Shown: positions 9,053-18,035 of the stretch, piece after piece
How positions within the stretch are numbered: position 1 is the stretch's first letter
Layout: the number at the start of each line of letters is the position of its first letter
Source: an uncultured Bacilli bacterium
GTDB lineage: Bacteria; Bacillota_I; Bacilli_A; RF39; UBA660
Length of the DNA stretch: 32,905 nucleotides
Direction of reading: 5' to 3'
Assembly: GCA_947630415.1 (NCBI GenBank)
Contig: CANRHM010000003.1
Span: forward strand, 1 to 32,905
Program-made: the position numbers and the translations under genes
The notes under the pieces: model-generated
Database searches by the model: none
What the model was told of the DNA's origin: nothing
The model's input: the letters and a program-made list of their open reading frames with translations, nothing else

Positions 9053-10358
9053 CCTTTACTAATTTTTTCATTTTGGCTTTATTTAAAAAATCGCTAGCAT
9101 CAATGACTTCTTTTGAATCGACGGATACTAAAGATGCTTGTTTCAATCCCTCAAAACCTTCCTTACTTTCTCCTAAATGATAAAAGTAACGATTTTTAAG
9201 TTTTCCTTCATAGTAACCATTTCGTTTTAAATCGCTATCTAAAAAGTGCGTCTCTAATAAATAGAGATGATCTTTCTCCGATAAAGAAACGCCAATTACA
9301 CTTTTATCGACTTCATCTAAAACAACTTCTAAAGAATTCATCCCGGTTGTTCGATTTCTTCTATAGATTCTAGCATAATGTTCCCGTTCTAAAAAATGTT
9401 CTTTACTAGATGCTAAATAAAGATTATGAATTGTAATCATCTTTTCATCTTGGGTTACTTCATCAATCGAAGTAGCAAGTCCAAAAGAAGCCTTCCAAGG
9501 AAGTAAAAACCAAGAGAAGTTTGGCGTTTGGTATACGAAGTCAGGTAATATAGGCTTATCTACTTTTTCCAAATCGTGATTTTCATAACGAATAATGACC
9601 TCGTCTTTCTTAACTTCATACGTCGATTTAATCATGTCTTTTGTAACAAAATAATGAGCGATTGAAGTCATATTCAAAAAAGGAAAACTGGTCTTAACTT
9701 CGATAGCATCGTATTTAAATTCCAAATCCAAGGTAACTGGTGATAACGCATTCGTATTCCCCAGTTCAAAGTGATAAAAAGAATCACTTAATTTCGTCGC
9801 TAATAAAGGAACAAAATGTTCTATTCCATCAACTTTAGCCGACAATAAATACTGTTCTTGATAGCCACGAAAGATAGAAGAAAATTGCACCACTTGATCG
9901 GTCACTTGATATAACTTTTCTACGTGATAAAAGACGATATCCATCAAAGGAGAAAACTCATCTTCCAAAAAAAGAAGGCTTCCGTCATATCCTTTTTTTC
10001 CTTCAAAAAAGTGATATATCTTATCTTTTTCTCCAAGCAAACCACTATCAAGTACCTGTTTAGTGTGTTCATCGATGTCAATTCCTTGATATAAATGGAA
10101 AGGATCGGTAAGACTATTTTCATAAACCTGATTCTTTTCATCGTGATAAACCTCGACTACTTTCTTTACATACTCATTAAAGTATTCATCTTTAGCCGTA
10201 TAAGAAAGTTGTTTCCCTCCATCATACGTAATGGAAAGAACAGGAACAACTAAGGCTTTATTGGACTTATCTTGAATAACATCCCATAACTTTATAGACT
10301 CTAAGTTACGAATGTTATAAATAGCAATCAATTCTTCGTCCATACTTTTTAACTGCAT
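9042..10358 (-). CDS. Hypothetical protein, first gene of the AAA+ operon
   Basis: About 438 aa from ATG at 10358 (RBS GGGGGAAGG; ORF-track start 10376 lacks an RBS). No family recognised. Overlaps the AAA+ start by 11 bp. Confidence 0.75.
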   Translation of the reverse strand: MQLKSMDEELIAIYNIRNLESIKLWDVIQDKSNKALVVPVLSITYDGGKQLSYTAKDEYFNEYVKKVVEVYHDEKNQVYENSLTDPFHLYQGIDIDEHTKQVLDSGLLGEKDKIYHFFEGKKGYDGSLLFLEDEFSPLMDIVFYHVEKLYQVTDQVVQFSSIFRGYQEQYLLSAKVDGIEHFVPLLATKLSDSFYHFELGNTNALSPVTLDLEFKYDAIEVKTSFPFLNMTSIAHYFVTKDMIKSTYEVKKDEVIIRYENHDLEKVDKPILPDFVYQTPNFSWFLLPWKASFGLATSIDEVTQDEKMITIHNLYLASSKEHFLEREHYARIYRRNRTTGMNSLEVVLDEVDKSVIGVSLSEKDHLYLLETHFLDSDLKRNGYYEGKLKNRYFYHLGESKEGFEGLKQASLVSVDSKEVIDASDFLNKAKMKKLVKGDK

Positions 10359-10386
10359 CTTACCTTCCCCCCACATCTAGTTTTCT

Positions 10387-10415
10387 ATCCTATCATAAAA
10401 GCACCTTTATTTCAA
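10387..10415 (-). promoter_or_regulatory. Sigma70-type promoter for the AAA+ operon
   Basis: Minus strand TTGAAA - 17 nt - TAGGAT upstream of the 10358 start. Confidence 0.65.
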
Positions 10416-10478
10416 GAAAAATCAGTATCCAAAAGCATATTTTAAAAACCTAACTAATAGGATAAAACAGGTGATTGT

Positions 10479-11816
10479 ATGAATAAAGAATCTAAATTAT
10501 TTCTTCTACTCTTTATAGGACTTTTATCTTCTGTTTTAATAGGCTCCGTTATTTTAAGAAATAGGAGTCCTAAATTAAATACTCAAAAGGAACTTACCGC
10601 GACCGTCATGGCTTTTTCGGAAAACACTGTAACCGTCAAAGATGAAAATGATGTAGTTTATACGTTTGGCATATTAAAACAAGATAACATCGAAGTGGGA
10701 AGTACCATCAAGCTCTCCTATGAAGGAAACTTTATCGATGGTGTAATTGCTTCTTCTTACGAAGTAATTCCTGTTGAAAGTACTCCTAATACAGGTCTAT
10801 TCAAAGACTATTATAAGTTGGCCCAGGAAAAACTAGATACCCTATCACTAGACCAAAAAATAGGTCAATTATTCCTTGCTAGGTACGAAGATGTAACTAG
10901 TGAAACTCTAAAAACCTATCCTGTAAGTGGCTTTATCTTCTACCAAAAAGATTTTACCGATAAGACCAAGGAAGATGTATTAAAAAGAAGTAATGACCTA
11001 CAAAAACTAAGTACCATTCCCCTTCTATTAGGAGTCGATGAAGAAGGTGGGGATGTCGTTCGTATCAGTAGTAATCCGCTTCTAAGAAAAACACCTTTCA
11101 AGTCTCCTCAAGAACTTTATGAAGAAGGAGGATTTCCTCTCATTCAACAAGATACCATCGAAAAGAATAAACTCTTAAAAGAACTAGGTCTTAATCTAAA
11201 CCTAGCCCCTGTCGTAGATGTATCCACTGACCCCGGTGATTATATTTATAAAAGAACCATTGGACTAGGTACCAAGGACACCGAAACCTATGCCGAAACC
11301 GTGATTAAAGCAAGTAAAATGTCGTCTATTTCCTACACCTTAAAACATTTTCCAGGATATGGAAATAATCAAGATACCCATGAAGGGTCTTCTACCGATG
11401 AACGAGATTATGAAGAAATCATAGCACGAGATATTCCTCCATTTAAAGCAGGTATTAATGCAGGTGCTGAAGCCGTATTAGTAAGTCATAACATTGTAAA
11501 AAGTATTGATGGAGATAATCCTGCATCTCTATCCAAAAAAGTACATGACCTTTTACAAGACGAACTTGATTTTACAGGAGTTACCATCACAGATGATCTA
11601 GCTATGAGTGCTCTAGATGAAATAGAGGATAAAGAAATTAAAGCCATTCTTGCAGGAAACGACTTATTAATTACTTCCAACTATAAACAAAGTTTTACCA
11701 ACATCAAAGAAGCAATTAACAACAAAGAAATAACTACCTCTCAACTAGATTCCCATGTCTTAAAAGTATTAGCTTGGAAATACTACAAAGGACTCCTCTT
11801 AATCAATCAAAAATAA
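10479..11816 (+). CDS. Membrane-anchored glycoside hydrolase family 3, NagZ-like beta-N-acetylhexosaminidase
   Basis: 445 aa; N-terminal TM; DQKIGQLFLARY, GVDEEGGDVVRIS, KHFPGYGNNQDTHEGSSTDERDYEEI, TDDLAMSAL motifs. Confidence 0.88.
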   Translation: MNKESKLFLLLFIGLLSSVLIGSVILRNRSPKLNTQKELTATVMAFSENTVTVKDENDVVYTFGILKQDNIEVGSTIKLSYEGNFIDGVIASSYEVIPVESTPNTGLFKDYYKLAQEKLDTLSLDQKIGQLFLARYEDVTSETLKTYPVSGFIFYQKDFTDKTKEDVLKRSNDLQKLSTIPLLLGVDEEGGDVVRISSNPLLRKTPFKSPQELYEEGGFPLIQQDTIEKNKLLKELGLNLNLAPVVDVSTDPGDYIYKRTIGLGTKDTETYAETVIKASKMSSISYTLKHFPGYGNNQDTHEGSSTDERDYEEIIARDIPPFKAGINAGAEAVLVSHNIVKSIDGDNPASLSKKVHDLLQDELDFTGVTITDDLAMSALDEIEDKEIKAILAGNDLLITSNYKQSFTNIKEAINNKEITTSQLDSHVLKVLAWKYYKGLLLINQK

Positions 11817-11862
11817 TTGCTATTTTAATCAACATTCGTTATACTTCTAATAGGTGATGCAA

Positions 11863-12309
11863 ATGAAAAAAATAATCACATTCCTACTTATAATCTTACT
11901 CTTAACAGGTTGTCAAAATAAAGATCAAGTTCGCTGGGAAAAAGAGATAAAAAATCTACAAGAAACCGCTATCCAAGATAGTTCTAAAAAAATTTATCAA
12001 GAAGACATAACCGAAGCGATTACTTATTTAAAACAACATATTCTTAATCCCATAAACAATAGAGAGGTAGCCAAAAAGATCATTTATTATAGTACTTATT
12101 TAACAGAACTAGGTAATAAAAAAGAAGAAAACAAAGATCACATCATAACAAAAGTAAGTAGTCAAATACAAGACTATATCACATCTCTTTACAAAGAAAA
12201 AACAACCAACAAGAATGCCTTAATTCTATCAAAGGGAAATGTACTAGTTAGTGAATTACTCCAAATAAAAGAGGAAGACATCTCTTCCTTCATAACAGAA
12301 AACGGATAA
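11863..12309 (+). CDS. Putative lipoprotein
   Basis: MKKIITFLLIILLLTGCQNKD: signal peptide with lipobox LTGC; RBS AGGTGATGCAA before ATG 11863. Confidence 0.75.
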   Translation: MKKIITFLLIILLLTGCQNKDQVRWEKEIKNLQETAIQDSSKKIYQEDITEAITYLKQHILNPINNREVAKKIIYYSTYLTELGNKKEENKDHIITKVSSQIQDYITSLYKEKTTNKNALILSKGNVLVSELLQIKEEDISSFITENG

Positions 12310-12329
12310 TACAAAACATTATCCGTTTT
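12299..12329. terminator. Bidirectional terminator hairpin between convergent genes
   Basis: AAAACGGATAAT-acaaaac-ATTATCCGTTTT, 12 bp perfect stem. Confidence 0.85.
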
Positions 12330-12348
12330 ATTATGTTTAATGAGAAGT

Positions 12349-14118
12349 CTATATTTCTGCATTGACTAGTACAAGGCGGAACGAGTAGGTGGCGTACGCA
12401 GAGCCAAAGGTGTAGTAGTAGTAGAACACTCCAGCACTCGAGCTATGGAGATAGTAGCCGCCGCGGATGAACCACGGGGTCGTAGAGCTTACAAAACTAT
12501 AGGTATTACTATACCATCCTTTGGTTTCTGATAAAGCATGTCCATAACATTCACCATTCTGTGTACATGAGGTAGCAAAGTTAGTTGTATATAAATCATA
12601 ATACTTGGCATCTGGTATTAGATTAGTTTCTCCACTTGTCTTAAATCCGGAACTTTTTATTGTTGGTTTACCTGTAGCATCATCTTTTAGTGCACCCATT
12701 ACATATTCAAGTGCCCCACCACTCATATCATATACTCCTGTGATGTTTCCAGTCGTAGATGCTTTTTGTCCTGCTTCAGTATTATATGTATTTGCACAAC
12801 CAGAATCTTCACTTGCATTTGCTGTTGCTCCTGCTATTCCTGTTGTATAACTTGAACAGTTATTGATATATACTTCTTCCCCGTCATTTCCATATTTTCC
12901 ATACTCACTTTGTGATAGGTAGGCTACTGCTCCCCACTCACTATTCTTACTCATATGGGTATCGATACTTCCATCACTACTAAATCCATATTCAGTAGTA
13001 TTCTTGGCCATATTTTGTGATATTGTGAATGCTGTTGAAACTCGGATTCCTCTCCATGAGGTTACACTTGGCTTTATTTGTGGCGTTAATGTGGTTAAAT
13101 CACATCTGGTATTAACATCACCACTAGTTGATGGTGTACAGTTCTGTTCTTTATTACTAGTTTCAAATTTTCCATACCAGAATCCTTCTAATTGTTCTCC
13201 TCCAAAATCAAAGGCTGGATGTACTATATAATTGTCTTCATCTGCTAAAGTTAGATCTTTACTTATAAATTTTATTTTTATTTCTCCTGGATTTAAATAT
13301 TTTGGAGAAGAGGAACTTCCACTATTTGTTCCTCCTGCTGTTTTTATATCTACATAATCATATTCGTATCTCGGTATCCATACCCACATCGTATTGATAT
13401 CTTCTATATCTATTTTTTCTCCTACTTCTGCTTCTACATAATCACTTCTTTGTTGTGTTCCTGTTTCTTTTACTGTTACTGCATTTGCCCATTCTTGATT
13501 ACAATAATTATACCAACTCTTATCATTATTTGTACTATCTGCTTTGACCCATGAACTTTTGCCTTGATCCCATTTTACTGGAATCATTCCCTCTACTAAT
13601 TTTGGCACATTTGGTTGAGGCATATCTTCACATGATAATGCTTCATAAGTTCCTGTTATTTTTGTTTCACCTTCATTTAAAGCTAATTCTTTATTACTTA
13701 ATCCACATCTTCCATTTAAAGTTACGGTTTCAGAACTTGTTCCATTATTCTTTAATTTTAAAGTATAAGTTAACGTTGTTCCTGTGGCTAAATTTTGTAA
13801 TTCTATTTCACTTTCATTGCTACTTGCCGATAATACTTCGATGTTATTACTTCCACTATAGGTGATTATAGAATGAATATCTACTAAACTTTGATTCGTA
13901 AAAGTGACAGTTATCTCTTTTTCTTCTCCTCCTTGTAAAGTTACTTGATTGTTTTCTAAGTCGTTACTTTGAATGGGGCAAGAGACATCGCCTACGATAA
14001 TATTAAGTGCTCCTTTCTTTTCTGTACTTGTGGTAAATAATGCATAACTAAAACCGATGATCCCTGTAATCATTAATAACATTACAAAACTAAGCATCAT
14101 CTTAGTTCTATCTTTCAT
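12349..14118 (-). CDS. Surface protein with N-terminal membrane anchor/signal, beta-sandwich-like region and C-terminal FGE-sulfatase/C-type-lectin-like domain; candidate DGR variable protein
   Basis: 589 aa; MKDRTKMMLSFVMLLMITGIIGFSYALFTTSTEKKGALNIIVGD start; GVYDMSGGALEYVMG; C-terminus WFIRGGYYLHSSSAGVFYYYYTFGSAYATYSFRLVLVN matches the RGG...AG.F...G.A....FR.VL layout of DGR targets. Confidence 0.85.
   Translation of the reverse strand: MKDRTKMMLSFVMLLMITGIIGFSYALFTTSTEKKGALNIIVGDVSCPIQSNDLENNQVTLQGGEEKEITVTFTNQSLVDIHSIITYSGSNNIEVLSASSNESEIELQNLATGTTLTYTLKLKNNGTSSETVTLNGRCGLSNKELALNEGETKITGTYEALSCEDMPQPNVPKLVEGMIPVKWDQGKSSWVKADSTNNDKSWYNYCNQEWANAVTVKETGTQQRSDYVEAEVGEKIDIEDINTMWVWIPRYEYDYVDIKTAGGTNSGSSSSPKYLNPGEIKIKFISKDLTLADEDNYIVHPAFDFGGEQLEGFWYGKFETSNKEQNCTPSTSGDVNTRCDLTTLTPQIKPSVTSWRGIRVSTAFTISQNMAKNTTEYGFSSDGSIDTHMSKNSEWGAVAYLSQSEYGKYGNDGEEVYINNCSSYTTGIAGATANASEDSGCANTYNTEAGQKASTTGNITGVYDMSGGALEYVMGALKDDATGKPTIKSSGFKTSGETNLIPDAKYYDLYTTNFATSCTQNGECYGHALSETKGWYSNTYSFVSSTTPWFIRGGYYLHSSSAGVFYYYYTFGSAYATYSFRLVLVNAEI
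12361..12480 (-). other. Candidate DGR variable region (VR)
   Basis: GC-rich 3' end of the surface gene; 16 of 16 putative variable codons (TAC TAT CTC CAT AGC TAC TAC TAC TAC ACC TTT TCT TAC GCC ACC TAC) end in a pyrimidine, as expected from AAY template codons after A-directed mutagenesis. Confidence 0.7.
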
Positions 14119-14146
14119 TCAAATCACATCCTTATTATCTATTTCT

Positions 14147-14174
14147 ATTATAAAACTACCCCCCCCCATGTCAA
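14147..14174 (-). promoter_or_regulatory. Promoter with G9 homopolymer spacer, candidate phase-variable
   Basis: Minus strand TTGACA (14169-14174) T GGGGGGGGG TAGTTT TATAAT (14147-14152); spacer 16 nt containing nine G. Confidence 0.8.
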
Positions 14175-14195
14175 CTTTTTGTTAATTTCTTCTCA

Positions 14196-14218
14196 TAAAA
14201 AAAGAGGAGTATTCCTCT
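14196..14218 (-). terminator. Rho-independent terminator after the M23 gene
   Basis: Minus strand AGAGGA-atac-TCCTCT followed by TTTTTT. Confidence 0.75.
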
Positions 14219-15416
14219 AACGTGTGTACCAAGTCGTATAGGTTTTACTTGGAAAATTAATTACACTCTCGGCTCCTTTAAATCCACTGTTGTAACTTCG
14301 ATTTACAAAACTTACATAATTATCCCACTTACCACAATTGCTATCACTGAAGAGTCTACATGGCCATACCTCTAGATGTAAGTGAACTCCAAAGGCATAC
14401 CCCGTATCGCCCATGTAGCCTACAATCGTATTGGAATTAACTTGCATTCCAACATAGATATTGGAAGCATATCTACTAAGATGGGCATATAACGCTGAAT
14501 AATACGTTCCATTTATGGTACGATACTGAATGACTAAACATAAAGCTCCATTATTATCGTGGTAAATGTTCGTAATCGTTCCATTACCAATCGAATACAA
14601 AGCCGTATTTTTTCCTGTAGAACTACCAATATCGATTCCTCTATGGAGACTTCCCCAACGGTAGCCTATAAAACTAGTAACATATCCCGTTTTTATTGGT
14701 CTTAAGAAAACGGCATTACTACTAGTTACTGCACAATCTCTTCCAATTACTTGGTTACGAGAAGTACATCCTTGTTTCTTATAGTAATCGACTAATAACT
14801 TCTTATCACGCACTTGTTCTTCAAGGCTTGGTGATAATCCTTCAATTTCAGCAATCGAAACATTTAACTTTTTAATTTCTTCGTTTAAGCTAGCGACTTT
14901 CTTTTCATATTCTTCTTGCTTATTTTTAAGTTCCGTTTTCCGGTCTTCATTCTTTTTAATTAAATCATTTAATTCATTAATAACATTATCGTTATAGGCT
15001 GTAATTTGTTCTACTACCGAATAACGATAGATAAAATCCGTAATGGTATCTCCTCCAAAGACATATTCCATGTAGAGATTTTCTCCTTGACTCATTTGCA
15101 AATAAGCAAGAAGAGATTTGGTTTCTTCTTGTTTTTCTTCGATTTCTTTATTGGATTCAACAATTTCTTCTTGCAACTCCACCGACTCTTCACTCATCTT
15201 TTGCATACTATTTTTTAATGATTGAATCGTCGAGTTGTTGGTATCGACCTGATTTTCTTTATCATCGATCAAGGCTTGATTTTTTCGTAATTCTTCTTGC
15301 GCTTCTGCTAACTCATCGAGGTAGTCTCCATAAGTCACTTCTTCTGCTAAAACAGACATTGGAAATGAAGCAAAGAGAATAGCAATAACAAAAAGGGAAA
15401 TAACTTTCTTTTTCAT
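14217..15416 (-). CDS. Murein hydrolase activator/M23 peptidase with coiled-coil N-terminus (EnvC-like)
   Basis: 399 aa; signal peptide, long coiled coil, HRGIDIGSSTGKNTALYSIGNGTITNI and GVHLHLEVWP (M23); adjacent to ftsX. Confidence 0.85.
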   Translation of the reverse strand: MKKKVISLFVIAILFASFPMSVLAEEVTYGDYLDELAEAQEELRKNQALIDDKENQVDTNNSTIQSLKNSMQKMSEESVELQEEIVESNKEIEEKQEETKSLLAYLQMSQGENLYMEYVFGGDTITDFIYRYSVVEQITAYNDNVINELNDLIKKNEDRKTELKNKQEEYEKKVASLNEEIKKLNVSIAEIEGLSPSLEEQVRDKKLLVDYYKKQGCTSRNQVIGRDCAVTSSNAVFLRPIKTGYVTSFIGYRWGSLHRGIDIGSSTGKNTALYSIGNGTITNIYHDNNGALCLVIQYRTINGTYYSALYAHLSRYASNIYVGMQVNSNTIVGYMGDTGYAFGVHLHLEVWPCRLFSDSNCGKWDNYVSFVNRSYNSGFKGAESVINFPSKTYTTWYTR

Positions 15417-16315
15417 TATACTTTTAGATACCTCCTTACCGCATGGTAACTTCCAATGGTACCCACAATGATACCTAATAGAATAATTACCCCAGCCACA
15501 TAGAAGATAAAGGGTTCAGGTTTAATAAGTTGAATAAGTGGTGAAAATAAATTACCTTTAAAATAATTGTAAAAAGCAACATATCCATAGGTTAAGCCTA
15601 AAACTGGAACAATACTTCCTAATAGTCCTAAAATCATTCCTTCAATAACAAATGGTAACTTGATGGAAAAATTACTTGCTCCAACTAGTCGCATAATGGA
15701 AATCTCTCTTTTTCTTGAGAAAATCGTAAGTTTAATCGTATTAATGATTAAGAATACCGTTACAATGACTAAGGCAATCACGATTCCATAGGCAATCTTT
15801 TCAATGACACTAAAGGTGCCTACCAATTGTTCTACTGTTCCTTCACCATAACTAACTACCGCTACTTTATCAATTTTTTTAATTTCTTCCACAGTGGAAT
15901 TGATATTTTCTAACTTGGTTACTTTAACTAAATAACTATCACGTAAAGGATTATCTTTACTATCCCATTCACCCATCGTCTGCTTAAAAATCTCATCCGA
16001 ATCCATCATTTCTTGTTTAGATTCTTCTTTCGATTTAAACGTAATTTCTTCGATATTATCTAATCGTTCAATTGCACTTTTTACTTTGGCTACATCACTT
16101 TCGGTAGCATCATTTTCAATAAAGACCACCATCGTTACATCTTGTTTAATAACTTCCGTAAAATGATCCACATTCAAAGAGGCAATTAAAGAAACGGCTA
16201 CAATGATTAACGTAATCGTAATACACGAAATCGAAGCCATGGATAAAGAGAAATTTCGAAATACACTTTTAAAAGCATCGCGAATACTTCTAAATAACAT
16301 TCTAAAAAACTTCAT
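15416..16315 (-). CDS. ftsX: Cell division ABC transporter permease FtsX
   Basis: 299 aa; four TMs, MKFFRMLFRSIRDAFKSVFRNFSLSMASISCITITLI; FSRKREISIMRLVGASNFSIKLPFVIEGMILGLLGS; next to FtsE. Confidence 0.92.
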   Translation of the reverse strand: MKFFRMLFRSIRDAFKSVFRNFSLSMASISCITITLIIVAVSLIASLNVDHFTEVIKQDVTMVVFIENDATESDVAKVKSAIERLDNIEEITFKSKEESKQEMMDSDEIFKQTMGEWDSKDNPLRDSYLVKVTKLENINSTVEEIKKIDKVAVVSYGEGTVEQLVGTFSVIEKIAYGIVIALVIVTVFLIINTIKLTIFSRKREISIMRLVGASNFSIKLPFVIEGMILGLLGSIVPVLGLTYGYVAFYNYFKGNLFSPLIQLIKPEPFIFYVAGVIILLGIIVGTIGSYHAVRRYLKV

Positions 16316-16339
16316 TTACATCGGTCCTTTCTCTTAAAG

Positions 16340-17047
16340 TTAAAAGGAGTTGGCTGCCTCTTTTGCATACGTTCCTTTTTCGTAATCGGAAATTAATCTT
16401 CCTTCTTTTAAAACCACTACACGTTTCTTCATTTTGTTTACGATTTCTTTATCGTGTGTAGCCATAATAATCGTTGTTCCTAAAGTCTTATTGATATCTT
16501 CTAAGACTTTCATAATTTCCATACTCATCGTAGGGTCTAAGTTTCCTGTAGGTTCGTCGCAAAGAAGAAGTCTAGGATTATTGACAATCGCTCTTGCAAT
16601 GGCAACACGTTGTTGTTCTCCTCCTGATAATTGATCAGGATAGTTTCGAATCTTTCCTTTTAATCCTACTAACTCTAAGGCTTGTAACGTTTTCACTTTA
16701 ATAACGTCTCCCTTAGTACCAATCACTTCTAATGCAAAAGCCACATTTTCATAAACGGTACTTTTGGGAAGCAAACGATAATCTTGGAAAACGATTCCTA
16801 ATTTTCTTCTCAATTTATACACTTTGCGATTTCTTAGTTTAGCAACATTGAGTCCACCTAAAATAATTTCTCCCCGAGTGGGTTTTTCTTCTCGATAAAG
16901 CATCTTGATTAGTGTACTTTTACCACTTCCAGATCCACCAATAACAAAGACAAAATCACCTTTTTTAATTTTAAGATTCATATCGTATATAGCCGTAACT
17001 CCATTTTTATATTGTTTAGTCACGTCTTTAAGTCGAATTAATTCCAT
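16340..17047 (-). CDS. ftsE: Cell division ATP-binding protein FtsE
   Basis: Walker A GGSGSGKST, signature LSGGEQQRVAIARA, Walker B LLLCDEPTGNLD. Start ATG 17047 preceded by GAGGTG; the ORF-track start at 17059 is less likely. Confidence 0.93.
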   Translation of the reverse strand: MELIRLKDVTKQYKNGVTAIYDMNLKIKKGDFVFVIGGSGSGKSTLIKMLYREEKPTRGEIILGGLNVAKLRNRKVYKLRRKLGIVFQDYRLLPKSTVYENVAFALEVIGTKGDVIKVKTLQALELVGLKGKIRNYPDQLSGGEQQRVAIARAIVNNPRLLLCDEPTGNLDPTMSMEIMKVLEDINKTLGTTIIMATHDKEIVNKMKKRVVVLKEGRLISDYEKGTYAKEAANSF

Positions 17048-17122
17048 AGAGCACCTCAATTCAATTTATGGGTTATAAATAATTATATCATAGAAAATCG
17101 TCTTTTGTCGTTTTCTATCCCA

Positions 17123-18034
17123 TTATTCTTGGGTAATTTCTTCCAAGTTTAAGAGTTCTCTTTTGACCGAAGACTCATATGCATCAATTACTACAAAGAA
17201 ACTATCGGGGTCAATCTGCTTTACACCATTTGTCAGTTTAAAATAATCACGAGTGGGAATAACCGTCATTAAAACATGTTTCTTTTTCTCTAAGAAACCA
17301 CCCTTAACATTGAAAACCGTAACACCGGCATCTAACTCTTTTAAAATGAAAACCTTGACCTTTTCTTCTTCTGACGTAATGATATAGAAAGTTTTAGACT
17401 TGGAGATTCCTAAAAGAACTTTATCCATAACAATACTACTAACATAGAGAACAATGACTGAATAAAGGCCAATGGTAATACCAAAACAATAACTTCCTAT
17501 GATAATAACAATTAAGTTAATAATCATATTGACTTTACTGATACTAATTTTAAATTTTTCATAAATGATTTGACTTACAATCGTAAGACCTCCACTATTG
17601 AAGCCAACCTTGTAACAAATCCCATTGGTAAGTCCACTAAAAATACCAATGAATAACGATAATAGAATAAGATCTTTATTACCCACCATAATATATTCGC
17701 CAATATCTTTTGTCCATTCAACAAAAAGCGGAAAAACGAAAGTAGCAATAACCGCTCCTCCCGTTTTTTCAGGTCCCAACATGAAAAGACTAACGATTAG
17801 TAAAACAAAGCAAAGTACAAAAATCGTTGTTGCAGGAGATACATGAAATAGATGTTCAACAATCATGGCAACACTTCCATTTCCACCTGAAATAAGATGA
17901 GTTGGAAGTTGTAAAAGATTAAACATAACGGCATTGACAAAAAGCGCACCACAGAGAATAAGTGAACGGATAATCAAATGCCTCGATTTCATTTTAGGAG
18001 CCGTTTTCTCTTCTTCCTTTTTAAAAAACTTCAT
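17123..18034 (-). CDS. YitT family membrane protein (DUF161/DUF2179)
   Basis: Multiple TMs, NGICYKVGFNSGGLTIVSQIIYEK, C-term VLMTVIPTRDYFKLTNGVKQIDPDSFFVVIDAYE. Start ATG 18034 after RBS GGAGGTG. Confidence 0.85.
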   Translation of the reverse strand: MKFFKKEEEKTAPKMKSRHLIIRSLILCGALFVNAVMFNLLQLPTHLISGGNGSVAMIVEHLFHVSPATTIFVLCFVLLIVSLFMLGPEKTGGAVIATFVFPLFVEWTKDIGEYIMVGNKDLILLSLFIGIFSGLTNGICYKVGFNSGGLTIVSQIIYEKFKISISKVNMIINLIVIIIGSYCFGITIGLYSVIVLYVSSIVMDKVLLGISKSKTFYIITSEEEKVKVFILKELDAGVTVFNVKGGFLEKKKHVLMTVIPTRDYFKLTNGVKQIDPDSFFVVIDAYESSVKRELLNLEEITQE

Positions 18035-18035
18035 C

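Noticed and set aside
10365-10371. G6 run upstream of the 438 aa gene as a second phase-variable tract
   Set aside because: Short and part of a strong Shine-Dalgarno GGGGGGAAGG; no promoter spacer or coding-frame context for switching.
12299-12329. Hairpin downstream of the VR as a DGR target-recognition cruciform
   Set aside because: It lies between convergent genes with T-rich flanks and is most simply a bidirectional terminator; a recognition role cannot be shown from sequence.
12605-13865. Plus-strand ORFs of 81, 75 and 104 aa inside the surface gene
   Set aside because: Antisense to a strongly supported CDS; no RBS and no recognisable domain.
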